This document shows, piece by piece, positions 49,711 through 61,129 of a stretch of 64,000 bases of DNA (position 1 is the stretch's first letter; each line of letters starts with the position of its first letter). A model generated the notes under the pieces. It saw only the letters and a program-made list of their open reading frames with translations. It searched no databases and was not told where the DNA came from. The translations under genes and the position numbers were made by a program. Origin of the DNA: Sycobia sp. Sy_11 (taxonomy: Eukaryota; Arthropoda; Insecta; Hymenoptera; Epichrysomallidae); contig JACCIC010000014.1 in NCBI GenBank assembly GCA_018907035.1, forward strand, positions 5,121,001-5,185,000. Reading direction: 5' to 3'.

Positions 49711-49726
49711 CGGGCGCGCGCGTGCG
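49656..49726. repeat. (GT)n and CG alternating tract
   Basis: A GT run at 49676-49709 is followed by GCGGGCGCGCGCGTGCGTATG. Confidence 0.95.
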
Positions 49727-50611
49727 TATGCTCAATTTCAACAAAGAAGCAAAAAATACGAGGGGAGGTTGGAAAATAACCGAGGGAGCAAGCTGGGATG
49801 AGATGGTCTGATGAAAGAGGGGGAGGGGGGAGTCGAGCCTTCCGCGTAGTAGATTACAAAAAAAGAGGGACAGAAGGGAGATCGGCGGCGGAAGATCAGC
49901 GGAGAAGCCGCTCAATTAAGAATAGCGGGGGGGGGTGTGCCTCCCTCCGGGACTGTGCGAGGATTTAATCGATTTCGTCCCGGTGTCGCGGTATCGTGGC
50001 GCACATCCTTGTTTCCCCTACGTTTTAGCTCTCCTTGCCCCTTCCCCTCGATGTAGCAGTAAAGGTTAAAATCACACTTGTTTTAGACAGCCGCGAGCGA
50101 GATCTTTGCCTTCTAGCCGGGATTAACGCAGACACAAATTTTCTCCCGTTTACGAAAATGTTTTTTTTGTTTTTGTTTTTGTCAGAATTAACATAGCGTA
50201 TGATTCTCCGATCTATATACGATGCACACGTATAAGCAAAAATCGAAAAAACTCCAATAGCAACTGGTTATCCATGTAATTTGTATTCGGAAAGCCGAGG
50301 GAAAGTCTCTCGCCAAACAACGGGAAACCGTATATACGTATATACAGAAATGGTTCTGGGTGAACGGGATAAAAAGGGGGAAAGGTTGACGGTGAGGGGG
50401 GAGGGGAGACGAGAAAAGCAACGGCGCGCCCGTCGCTTATTGAAAGCTAACGAATGATCTGTTCATTATCGGGAGAAGCACGATAATGCGGATAAGTGAT
50501 TGTTTCGCGAAAATTACGCTGGCCCCGCCCTCCACGTCGACGCCGCGTAATTTCGTATCCGAATCCTATGCAGGCGTAGAGCAACAAAGCAAAAAAAGAC
50601 TTTACCTACCG

Positions 50612-50612
<1 letters not shown>

Positions 50613-50655
<43 letters not shown>

Positions 50656-50658
50656 TAT

Positions 50659-50695
<37 letters not shown>

Positions 50696-50705
50696 AGAGA
50701 GATAG
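50613..50705. repeat. (TA)n then (GA)n compound repeat
   Basis: TA run at 50613-50652 and GA run at 50661-50692, imperfect to 50705. Confidence 0.97.
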
Positions 50706-50969
50706 AAAATTTTTGGTTTGTTCGTTGCAAAGGCAAAGGAGGCAAAGGAAATGAAACGGTCGGGCCGTAAAAGACCGAACTTTAAAACATAACTACACCT
50801 AAACGCACTCGGTTTTACTGGCAAAATCTATACTAAAATCTAACATAACCTTGAGGGAGGGGGAGGGGAGGAAGATAAAAAATCCTAGGCGAACAAACAG
50901 TACGGAAAAAAGAGAGGCATTAATTCCCGGCGCTTTCACCTGCTTCTTTCGTCGACGAACACGTAGATA

Positions 50970-50996
50970 TAGAGAGAAAGAGCAAGAGAGACAGAA

Positions 50997-51052
<56 letters not shown>

Positions 51053-51062
51053 TGAGAGAGAG
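50970..51062. repeat. (GA)n microsatellite
   Basis: Imperfect GA/GATA start, pure GA run 51005-51048, then GAGTGAGAGAG. Confidence 0.97.
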
Positions 51063-51169
51063 GAATGGAATGAGGGGAAAAAAGTGGATTCGACTAGCGG
51101 GAAAATTTAACGGAAAACTGGTCGACACCGTCGCTGGCACGTTTTGTTTTATTTCTGGCCTTTTACTGT

Positions 51170-52120
51170 CGGCAGTTAAAGTTTTATAATGGAAACAGCA
51201 GAAACTCTTAGTAATTCAGGGATATAACAAAAATTAAGTTAAATCCTAGAAAATATAATCAATTAGCTAGAGCATTCTGTCTGTGTGTGCGTGAGTGTGC
51301 ATATATGGATGTCGCGTTGAAAAATGAGTCTGCTCCACTAACTGTAAAACACGATTGTTGTGTGCTAATGTATTTAAATTGCAACTTTTAACAGATATTA
51401 CATAGCACTTTGCATGACTAAACCGAGCCAATAATTTCTGTAAATAACATTATTCGCTTATCCTTAGCACATCTGAGCGCCGCGTAACATTCATCTTATG
51501 CATATTTTAACTTTGAGCGGCGTAAAGTGCCTCTGTCCTCGGTAAAAATAAAAATGAAGAATATAAACAAGAAGGGGGGGGGAGGAAACACTCCCTCCTA
51601 TTCTATTTTCCAATAGAATCGATACGCTGTATGTTCGTCTCTCCCCCCTCCCGCCCTCTCACACCACCTGCAATCGATAAAAAAAAGCAAACGAGGTCAT
51701 TTAGAGAGACGCGAAGAAATTTCCTTAATTTGTGCAGTACGTGCGCGCAAAAGTGAACTGCTCTGCGGGGCAGTAGCCCCTAGAGCCCGAGGCCTCCCTC
51801 GATCGATTCGCAATCATTGCTCCATATTCCGGGCGTCTGCGTCGGCGAAGCGCGGAATCGCCCCGCGCGCGAGTGAGAGAGGGGCCGTAGGGACGATGAA
51901 AAAGGAAGAAGAATGGAGAGCGAATGAAGAAGGAGGGATTTAGCTTCTCGCGTTCGTCGGCCCCCTACGTATTACTCAACTTTCAAGCCTCGAGCCCCAC
52001 ACCCCACCCTCCCCCCGCCGCCACACCCCGCCGTCCAACATCCCTCGAAGAGGCGCGGCGCAACAATGAAATTCCCTCCCCGCCGAATTAAAAGCTTGAA
52101 GCGCCATTTGCATGTTATTA
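51170..52120. other. Intronic block of mixed composition
   Basis: AT-rich to about 51560, then GC-rich. It contains a juxtaposed acceptor/donor-like site on the minus strand at 51661-51695. No gene. Confidence 0.5.
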
Positions 52121-52172
52121 CCTTGTTTACATATTTATTCGAGGAGGAGTAGCAGGGACGCGAGAAGGAAAC

Positions 52173-52174
<2 letters not shown>

Positions 52175-52207
<33 letters not shown>
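52175..52207. repeat. (GA)n microsatellite
   Basis: A pure GA run of about 33 bases. Confidence 0.96.
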
Positions 52208-52208
<1 letters not shown>

Positions 52209-52348
52209 AAGACCGAGACACAGAGAGAAGAGTGAAGCGAAACACTGGCGGCAGGCCCCCTCCCTTTATTGCCACCGCTTGTTTCCCGTAGCCCCTTGGG
52301 AATACGAGAGCGAGCGAGCGAGAAAGTGCTACCACAACAGGGCGAATA

Positions 52349-52388
52349 CACACACACACACAGACACACACACACGTGCGCACACACA
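52349..52388. repeat. (CA)n microsatellite
   Basis: CA units with CAGA and CGTG interruptions. Confidence 0.93.
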
Positions 52389-52489
52389 GTCTCTGAAATT
52401 ATCCCTTAATCCGTGGCAAACTTCCTCCCAGATCTTGGGCCTTTAATATTAGATTAGCTATCCTCCCCTTTCCTCCCCCTCCTGCTATG

Positions 52490-54590
52490 TATACGGCGCG
52501 AAAGTAAAATTATAGCATGTATCTATCGGACCGCGGGAGACGGAGGCGCCCGAGACGCGAGACCGTGACGAGAACGATGAGCTCGAGCATCGGCTGGCTT
52601 CGCGCGATGATTTAAAAGAGATTTTAGGCGCGGCCTTGCTGCGTTCCGCGTGGGACAGGGATGGGCTGTGCAATTTGAAAGCAGTAACAATTTTGAAAGA
52701 GTGCGAGAGAGGGATAGCGATGCTCATTAAATTAGCCAGTGCACGATTGCATCAGATGCGCGCCAGAATTCTGTCCTCAGTCCTGGGGTGCATAACATTT
52801 CTCCCAAATGCAATTTAGTCCCGCGCGGGAACGAGGCGTTTTTCTTATCTACGAGCGTGCGTAAACTTAATCTTTGCGCGCCGTAAGTGTGAATAGTGTA
52901 TACAGTGCGCTCGTAACTGCGCTCGCAGATTAAATTATGGGCGCATGTTGCATACCCTATTTTTCTAATATCGGGCGTGAAATATACAATGCTACCTCTG
53001 AAATTCGTATCCTTCTAATTTAATTAAAAAATTAACCATGGTCGGAAATACTAGTGAATCTAGGACGCGGAACTGGCATTGCGCGACCCAGTGACGGAGG
53101 TGTAAAATTACGTTTTACGCCTGCTGTAATAAAAAGCAAAAAACTTATTCTCGATCCTCGGGATTTCTGGCAGGTCGATTTGGGAGAATTTTTGCCATAC
53201 ATACCAACCGATTAAAGAACGTGCGACCGCCCGGTTTGTGCACAGTCCCGTATTGACGAACGATTTACGTTCCTTCATTTTTCCTCTTTTTCGCATCTTT
53301 TGACCCCGTTCGATAACGGTCTATGTATCGCTGTCATCGTCGCGCTTACGAAATTGGAATGTTTCGTAGCTCCGCGTTTTTATTTTATTTATTTTTTATT
53401 TTTTTTTTTTTACTTTAGATCCAAAAGCCAGGCGAGCAGTCGCCACCGACTTCGTTCCTGTCCGCTATACGATTATCCTCATCGCGATTCTCGACCGGGC
53501 GCATTCGACTTTTAAATGCGGCATTTAAAAGAATGCATTATTAGGAGAGAAATTGCGTATATGAGGACGGACCGTCGCAAAGAGAGCGAAAACGAATTTT
53601 CAACCTTTCAGCATTTTCTCCTCCTCGCCGCTGCTATTTTTGGAGCTGTGAGCCAGCGCTTTTGAATTATACGTACGCGCGCGTACACACGTACAAGCAA
53701 AATTGCATTGTAAAATAAATGAGGGGAGGTCATTATTATAAGTGAAAATATTTTCGTTCGCTTTATTTATTATTTCTTTATCGTTTTAGAGTTGACGGAA
53801 AAAATTTTCATAAAAGGTTTTTTTTCTGCACAAACTATAGTTAACGATGAATTAAAACATTATTCTTTTAACCACGATTGTCTTACAAAAAAAAAAAAAA
53901 CTAAAAAAGGCTATATTAAATTGTCCTATTTGTTCTATATTAATTATAACATAGAGAACCAAGCGGCCGCGATTAGCATTGACGTAAATCTAACGTTTTA
54001 CAGCAGGAAAATTGTTTCGAAACTTTTACTCAATTTACATAACGTGTAAAATATACTGATTATGTGTATTTTATGTTTATATTAGAGCCTTTGCAAAGTA
54101 TTTTTTAAAGAATTCAAATTCATCGTGTAGTTTTCCATTCACTTCTTCCCCCCCTCTCCCCCCTCTCGCTCTCTCTATCTATGAGAAAAAAAACTTTATA
54201 CACGAGCATACGTTTTTTTTTTTGTGAATTGAACGAAAACAAAATTCTTTAATAGAGCTAATCAAAACATTTACTCTACTTTCCTCTCTCTTCCCTCTCA
54301 ATCAATTTCAAAAGATTGCCATCATTGTAATTTTAATTAGAATTTAAACAGGTACGGTGTTACAAAAAGAGTGACTTTTGAAAGATGTCTTTTCTATAGA
54401 ACGATTCTGATTGAATAATTACTTATTAACACCTGAGCCTGTAATACAATTTCATCGGGCAGGTATTTACTTTGCTTTGTCAAACACAGAAGCTATATCA
54501 ATATTATAGAAGAAGAAAAAATATATGTATAGGATATACAATTCTTATATGTATTATGGTGATAAAATGTAAACACTGTATATTGACAAT
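52490..54590. other. Unique, increasingly AT-rich intronic sequence
   Basis: About 2 kb nearly free of microsatellites. A-homopolymer at 53888-53900 and T-rich run at 53379-53410. No gene or transposase is recognised. It is the longest repeat-poor stretch of the intron and lies close to exon A. Confidence 0.5.
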
Positions 54591-54596
54591 AAAGCG

Positions 54597-54598
<2 letters not shown>

Positions 54599-54645
<47 letters not shown>
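54599..54645. repeat. (TA)n microsatellite
   Basis: A TA run with a TGTA interruption near its right end. Confidence 0.96.
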
Positions 54646-54785
54646 ACTAATAAAAATTACTTTAAATCTTTGGTAAATAAGTGTCTTATTGCTCGTTACA
54701 AGTTAGCAAAGTTCACATGGCTCGGCATAATTTACCGCTCTCTTTGCTGTATGATGTAACAAACGCGGCATAATTGGTAAGATAG

Positions 54786-54787
<2 letters not shown>

Positions 54788-54832
<45 letters not shown>
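54788..54832. repeat. (TA)n tract next to the exon A donor
   Basis: A pure TA run of about 45 bases starting 53 bases into the 51-kb intron (transcript sense). Confidence 0.97.
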
Positions 54833-54834
<2 letters not shown>

Positions 54835-54880
54835 CTATAATTTTCATTGTATAAATATTTAATCAAATGTTTGGGCGCTT

Positions 54881-54885
54881 CTTAC
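54881..54885 (-). promoter_or_regulatory. 5' splice donor of exon A
   Basis: On the minus strand CAG is followed by GTAAG, close to the U1 consensus. It defines the 3' end of exon A and the start of the 51-kb intron. Confidence 0.93.
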
Positions 54886-54930
54886 CTGTTTGTGCATCTC
54901 GACGTTCAGCCCGTAGGACATCTCGTAATA
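54886..54930 (-). CDS. gro: Groucho/TLE corepressor, internal exon A (Q domain, 15 codons)
   Basis: Read on the minus strand, this 45-nt exon encodes YYEMSYGLNVEMHKQ, which I recognise as the conserved segment of the N-terminal glutamine-rich (Q) domain of Groucho/TLE proteins; vertebrate TLEs have nearly the same peptide with I for V. The Q domain forms the coiled-coil tetramer through which this nuclear corepressor oligomerises and contacts partners such as TCF/LEF. Groucho itself is recruited by Hairy/E(spl), Runt and other DNA-binding repressors. The exon is flanked by a strong pyrimidine-rich acceptor ending in CAG and by a consensus donor (CAG then GTAAG). Both borders are phase 0, so it joins in frame to exon B, which starts with the TEIAKRL motif that directly follows HKQ in Drosophila Groucho. 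The preceding exon is not in the window. Identification rests on remembered family sequence; orthology to insect groucho is very likely. Confidence 0.95.
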
Positions 54931-54960
54931 CTGGAAAAAGAAGAAGAGCAAAAAATTAAT
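54931..54960 (-). promoter_or_regulatory. 3' splice acceptor of exon A
   Basis: On the minus strand an uninterrupted T/C-rich tract of about 20 bases with one G runs into CAG just before TATTACGAG. A TTAAT branch-point-like motif lies about 25 bases upstream. This is a strong insect acceptor. Confidence 0.92.
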
Positions 54961-55001
54961 AATATGAAAAAGAAAGACACATTATTAAATTTATTATGTT
55001 G

Positions 55002-55008
<7 letters not shown>

Positions 55009-55042
<34 letters not shown>
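55009..55042. repeat. (GT)n microsatellite
   Basis: A GT run about 80 bases upstream (transcript sense) of the exon A acceptor; in the pre-mRNA it reads (CA)n. Confidence 0.96.
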
Positions 55043-55045
<3 letters not shown>

Positions 55046-55089
55046 AAGCGGGAATGAAAAATGCGTGTTATAAAACGTACATCTAGAAG

Positions 55090-57100
55090 GCTTATCGTGC
55101 GAAGCTTTTTTTTACTTTATTTTTAATCGGCGTTGTCGTCATGCATGCTGTTGGCTTTTTTTTTTGGCTCGTTTTACTCAATTCGTTTGATTGATATACT
55201 TGATCAAAACGTGATTCGCGCAGTAAGTTGTGCATCGAGCCCGAGTATATGGTGGTGTTGAACGCGCGGTATTTTTTTGGTTTTTTTTTTTTTTATTTTT
55301 TTTTTGCTCTGAACGACTTATCCGTGCCTATTGCGACGGATCAAAACCGATTGCATAATTAATGGCGGGAAAACCGTTTTAGGGAAGAATAAAGCGTAAT
55401 TTTTTTTTCATTTATTAATAAATATGTAAATTTATTTTTATTAATACATTATTTATATTTATTAATAAAATTTTCGCAAAACAATGAATTATAGATTGAC
55501 CTTAATTGAAAATTAATTTAACTAAGTATGGTATATATACATACATATATACATATATATTGATTATCGGCTTCGTGGAAACGATGCAGCAAAAACTTCT
55601 ATTCATGCTTGCACGGTGTCGAAATAATTTTCTACGAAAACACGTTTCAGCAAACTAATCGAATATTTGTCTTTCAAAACAAAATGCTGAAAATCGTAAA
55701 ATACATATTTTCACCAAGTATGTGTATGTGTATATGTGCGAGCACGCGTGACACGTCGATATCTATAAAGCTCAAGGCGTGCAGTACAATATTTTTGATC
55801 CAACCGATACCTCTCCTCGGAGAAGGGGAGAGAGAGAGAGAGAGAGAGAAAACAAACACCTATCCTTCATCGAAAAAGAAAGAAATATCGCTCATCGCGA
55901 TCCCCGAGCACGTACAAACGCGTACGTACGCGCGTTCTCTCGCATTCCCTAAAAAACGGATGGAGACCGGTTAAAAACGGAATAAAAAAAAAAAAGAAGA
56001 AGAAGAAGAAGAACAAATCTCGCCTCCACTTTATTATACAGTAGTGTCGTTCGCCAGCCATAATGATCGCGTGCGCCGGCAGAGAGAGAGAGAGGCGGGA
56101 GAGAGAAAGACGAAATAAAAAAAAAAAAAAAAAAAATCCTCGACAGTATAGTAACAGTAGCTGTCTCCTCGAGTGTCGTATATCTCCAGTCCTGTTTCTT
56201 CTTTCTTTGCTTTGTTTTTCTCCTTTTTATAAAAGAACGCAGCGCCGATGCCACTCTACTATACACGTTGCTACATGCGCGCGCGATTCGTATTATTGCA
56301 CGAGCCGTCGGGGCAAGCCACCGGATGCAGCCTCGTATGATACTGGCTCTTCGAGAGCAATGTATTAAATAATTTAATATTTTGCGCCTTCGAGTCCACT
56401 CCGCCACCCGATATTTTTCTCGACTCGTGTGCAGAGATAAAGGAGACTCGATTTTCTTCGTCGGCCCTCATGTTGATCCTCGCAAGCCGTCACCAATGTA
56501 GACTCTAGGTTCAGATCGATTTTAAGAGCTTGAATGATGAGGTGACTTAGCGACCGATCGACAAATAAAGCGATTTACGCGTTTTTTTTTTGGCTCCAAA
56601 GAAGCCAAAATTAAGGAATCGAGAGCCAAATTTTTCGACTATTGTATTTATTCATGATTCAAAGGGCGTGCAAAAGAATTTCTTTAGTAAAAATAGAACA
56701 TTCGGGAATAATTTGAAATTAAAAAAAGAACAGCGAAATGTTTCTTCAATTATGTAATTTTAGAACTAATATAGATACAAAACTCCGAAAAGCAAATAAA
56801 TAGCAGATATCGAATATTTCCGTAGCTTTTTTACGGATATAATTGAGTTTCTTACGCAGACAGCAATTTCGACATTCAACGTAAAATCTAATTATTCCAG
56901 TACACTTGTCAACTAAATCTTCACGAGCTTACAAACTTGTTCGATTCGAACTGCGGCCGAATACAAATATTTTTTGTACGATCACGATAAGATCAAGACT
57001 CGGCGATGCTTCTTTTTTTCTTTTAACAAAGATGAAAACAAAACTGAAAAGACAAGATGTCACGCGTTTTACAAATGTTTAACGTTTAAAATTCTCCATG
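55090..57100. other. AT-rich intronic sequence
   Basis: It contains T-homopolymers (55275-55305), nested inverted TTTATTAATAAA-type repeats (55425-55475), a GA tract at 55828-55849, (GAA)n at 55992-56013, 20 A at 56117-56136, and a small hairpin TTTTGGCT/AGCCAAAA at 56587-56610. No gene. Confidence 0.55.
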
Positions 57101-57111
57101 CGTATTTGTTC

Positions 57112-57168
57112 TCTCTCTCTCTCTCCTCACTCTCTCTCTCCCTCTCTCTCTCTCTCCCTCCCTCCTTC
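57112..57168. repeat. TC-rich tract
   Basis: (TC)n with CCTC interruptions. Confidence 0.93.
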
Positions 57169-57469
57169 GAAATCCATCGGATTAAAAGCCGACGGGCCAT
57201 CGATTTTAACCGCGTTTTAATATTCAGCAGGGGCGACACATCGGGCGCCCCTCACGAAAATGCACATCGCCGCGAGCGAACTTTTTAATCTCGCGCGCGC
57301 ATCGAGCATTGAAAAATCTATCCTCTTCTTCTCCCCCCCCCCCTCCACACTCGTACGTACAGCGTCGTCGCGGGCACCGATGCTAATTCCCAATATAAAG
57401 AGGAAGCAGGATAAAAAGAAAGAGCAAAAAAAAAAAAAATGGTATTAAAACAAAAAAATAGCCGGGCAC

Positions 57470-58360
57470 AATCATTCGAAGCACGCGCCCGCTCGCTCGC
57501 TCGCTCGGTCGCGAGGCCGGCCAGATTTACACCTGGGAATCCGTTTATAAAGCAATTCCCCCTACCCACGGTGCCGAGCTCCCAGTCCCACGGCCTCACC
57601 GCCGCGCGGGTATATAATCCCGGCAATTATTCCGAAACCGGATTAAGCGAGCGAAGCGCGCTGAAATTTAACGAACGGCCGCGTCGCGCCGCGCCGATCG
57701 TCGAGGGCGCGCGCGCGCGTACATACGAAACTCGATTTCGCCGCCGACCCCCCCCCCCTCCCCACCTCCGGGGGGCCCGAGGACAGACTGCGACGAGGAC
57801 GACGACGACGATGGGCCGGGAGAGGTCGAGGGGAGGAGGTGTAAAAAGGGGGACGGGGGTGGAACGACGGCGGAGGATTAAGAAAGGAGCGGGGCTCCGC
57901 ACCGAGCCACCCTGCAGAGCCAAGGGGGAGGGGGAGGGAGGAGAGCAAAACGAAAACTCTCCGTTCGCGGAGAGAGCTCGCCGCACGGATGGAGCCGGAG
58001 GGGAGCGAGTGGTGAGGGGGAGGCGGGGGAGATAGGGGGAATTTAGTGGATTTTAACGGTCGCCCGCGAGTCATTGGCCATAAAGCAACGAGCGTTGTGA
58101 ACGGCGTTTACTGTCCGAGCGGCTCGTAAAGCGTGGCTGTCGGTCCTCCCCCGCCTCCTCCCAGCGCTCGCTCGCCCTCTTTCCAACACCGGCCCCCTGC
58201 CCCCGCCCCCCGCCCGCGGGGCTCGCGCCGCATCCTGGCTCTCGATCCGGATAACGTTTCACGAGAGCGGGGTAGAGGCGGGGTGGAAGGGGGACAGAGA
58301 AAGAGAGAGATAGCGAGAGACCGCAAAAACCATATCCATATAGTTGGTAGTATAGGCGGC
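57470..58360. other. CpG-rich block
   Basis: (GCTC)n at 57487-57506, CG alternation at 57708-57719, (GAC)n at 57793-57811, and many overlapping open frames on both strands. A CpG-island-like block with no recognised protein. Confidence 0.6.
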
Positions 58361-58368
58361 TAACCGGG

Positions 58369-58408
58369 CTGCTGCTGCTGCTGCTGCTGCTGCCGCCTCC
58401 GCCTCCGC
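58369..58408. repeat. (GCT)n/(CCG) trinucleotide repeat
   Basis: Eight GCT units followed by GCC/TCC units. Confidence 0.95.
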
Positions 58409-58819
58409 GCCGCTGCCCGCGTAATCAAAATGAATGGGCGAGAGCAAAAAGAGAATCGCCCGCGTGCGCCTCTCACCCTTCGACCAGCCCCTCTGCCACT
58501 CTTTCTTTCTCGTTCCCTCGCTTCGCGTCCGTATTGGCGCGATGCGTCTATATATCTATGTATGTGCGCGCGGATAGGGAAGGAGGAGGGACGCGTCGGC
58601 ATCGGGATTTCTGTTTTATCGCAGGGACGGGTGGGGCAGGCAGGGGGGAGTGGGCGAGGTTTAAAATTTAATAATACATTCAGAGGCCGCGCGTTACCGC
58701 GCCCGGATTGATAAAGGGTCTCGCGGAGTCTCGAGCGGGCGTATACGGTAATGCGCCTATGTAATATGGCGCGGAGTGCGGGAAAGAGAGAGAGAGAGAC
58801 AGTATGTAGTAATGGAATT

Positions 58820-59830
58820 ATCGAGGGAACAACGCGATATTTAGGCATTTATTTATAATTGGACTAATTGTTCTTTCGATTTTTAATAATTGAATATTAG
58901 TTACTTAATAATTTAGTATGAGTATATAATGTCTATTTATAAGATTGACATAAGCGGAGAAGCATTTTTTAGTTCAAATTACAATAGCGATCGGTATTTT
59001 GATTTGCGGCGATAAAAAAATTTATAAAAAAATGACAATTTAACATTGTTAAACTTGTCAGAAACTGTGATAAACTTATTGAAGTCTCTATTCCAATTAT
59101 TGACCACCATTACAAATTTTGCTACAAAATTCTGCTGCCTTATGTTCTTATGTATTTTTATGTGAACGGAATTTTTTTCTTCCGCTCGCCCGCAGTGAGT
59201 CAAATTGAATTTTAAGCACGTCCTTTAACAAAGGCTAGCCATTCACTCGCTAATTGTATTTCACGCTCGCTGTTACAAAAAGAAAAACAGCCTGCGCGCG
59301 CGGAGGCACGATTTACACGCTCGCACTGATTCGCGCGTATATTGTGTGTTTTTAATTTCTCTTTTTTTTTCACTCGTATGTTAAACGCTATTGAATTATT
59401 GATACAGTCCCTAGAAGTAAAATTTTTTCATGTAAATTTTTTCTAGGGCTTTATTTCAGTTTTTGTTTTTTTTTTTTGACAGCGACCGAATTTCGAGCCT
59501 TGTGATTGATGATTAAATTATAACTGGATATAATACGTAGATAAGCATAGATAGGCCATATTATATGATGGCTCACTTTTACGCTTCATTGCCGACTTTT
59601 TATTCTGCTTTGTCAGTTTATTCTTGATTGTATGTAAGACATTTCAATACAAAAATAGAACGGGTTAAAAATCCGTTAGACCGCGAATCCATAAAAACGG
59701 AAGGAGTCTCAAGTTGCGAGCTTTCTAATAACAGTCGGTTTTCAAAACGCAGAGGAGCGAATATATCTATAAAACCGTCGTTCGGAATTGCTCGATTTAT
59801 CACCTCTGTACTATATATCTTCCGTAGCTG
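58820..59830. other. AT-rich unique intronic block
   Basis: No repeat or gene is recognised; T-homopolymer at 59466-59478. Confidence 0.5.
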
Positions 59831-59999
59831 CAGATTTGCGAGAGAGAGAGAGAGAGAGTTTATAGAGCTCGAGCGCGAGAGCGGAAAATCCGTTAAAACT
59901 GCGTTTCGGCTTATCGCGCGCGAGCGCTACTATGCTACGCAACCACTACCACGACTACTGCAGCTGTCGTACGTATCAATGACGGAGGATTTGCGGGAT

Positions 60000-60900
60000 G
60001 TCAGGACGCTCGATTAAAAATTGGGGGGGGGGAGGAGGAAGGATCCCACCGTAAAGATCGAATTTATGCGCATTAAACACTCTTATCTCGCACTTCTTCC
60101 CTCTTCTCCCCTCCCACCTGCTTCCCCCATCTCACCCTCTGGCTGGCATAATTCGCGCGTAGTTTGAGGAAGGGGGGGGGGGAGGAAGAGCAACGCTCCT
60201 TTCCAGAACGACGGCTTCAAGCGTTCCTTTCGCCTAAATTAAATCCTTCGATTTTATCCTAGAGCGTCGTTCGCGTCGCGCACCTCCCCCCCGGCTAGAT
60301 TTAAATCCTTGACCGTTTAACCGGCGAGTCATCGATACTGCGAGAAGCCGCGAGGAAAACACGGTGGACTTGGAGCGTGCAACGCGGCGCCGTGGCTTTC
60401 AGGCGGAGAGAGAGAGGGGGAGGGGAGGGGGAGGGGGTAATCGGCAATTCCCCAACTGCATTGGCAGTTCGCCGCGGTAGTTTAGGTTGCGCCAGTGGAT
60501 TGGGGAGGGGGGGGGGGTACGAAGGCATCCAGCGCGCGGCAAACAACGACAACGGGAATCGGCAATTTCGATGGAGGAAATATCCGCTTTGCCATCTCCC
60601 CCGCTCCCAGCCCGCCCTCCTCCTCCTCCTTCCTCGCCGGGAGTTATTCGCGTTCATACGGTCGATGAACTCGCCCGCTCGTCCGATCCTCTCGCGCCTA
60701 GCGCGGAATCATAAGAAAATTGGCCGGTGGATTTTTTTTCCTTCACTCTCGCGCGCACGCCGACGATCTGCCCGCCTGCGACTCTTTGTTCTTCCTCGAA
60801 AATGTGTTTCTTCGCCTCCCCCTCCCCCACTCTTGCATTTCCAACGACAATGACGGATAAATCGTAGAGTCTTGCGTTGTCCCGACGTCGGCGCTGCCAC
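60000..60900. other. GC-rich intronic block
   Basis: G-runs at 60023-60031, 60171-60182 and 60506-60517, and a C/T-rich patch at 60595-60640. No gene. Confidence 0.5.
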
Positions 60901-61129
60901 AGGCGGGAATGACGATAAATTTCATTGATATATTCCAGTGGCCGCGCGCAAGGAGCTGTAAATCCTCGCGGTCTGTTTTTGCCCGTCGTTAATTCGTATG
61001 CAAAATATTTCTCGGCTTTTTGGCCGAGCGGCCGATACTTCCAATGGACATCGACCGTTGTTCGTGTATTAGTTCTAACTTCTTCTGCTTTTAATACATA
61101 TTCCGTCGGACGAGCTACGCGGACTTATC

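Larger units (their letters stand above)
3795..54885 (-). other. gro: 51,091-bp intron of groucho between exons A and B
   Basis: Its limits are set by the GTAAG donor of exon A and the TTACAG acceptor of exon B. It is a phase 0 GT-AG intron splitting the Q domain between HKQ and TEIAKRL. It holds about two dozen (TA)n tracts, many GA/TC tracts, several CA/GT and triplet repeats, a long pyrimidine-rich stretch and AT-rich unique blocks. I saw no protein-coding gene, tRNA or recognisable transposase inside it on either strand. Enhancers or non-coding RNAs cannot be excluded from sequence alone. Confidence 0.93.
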
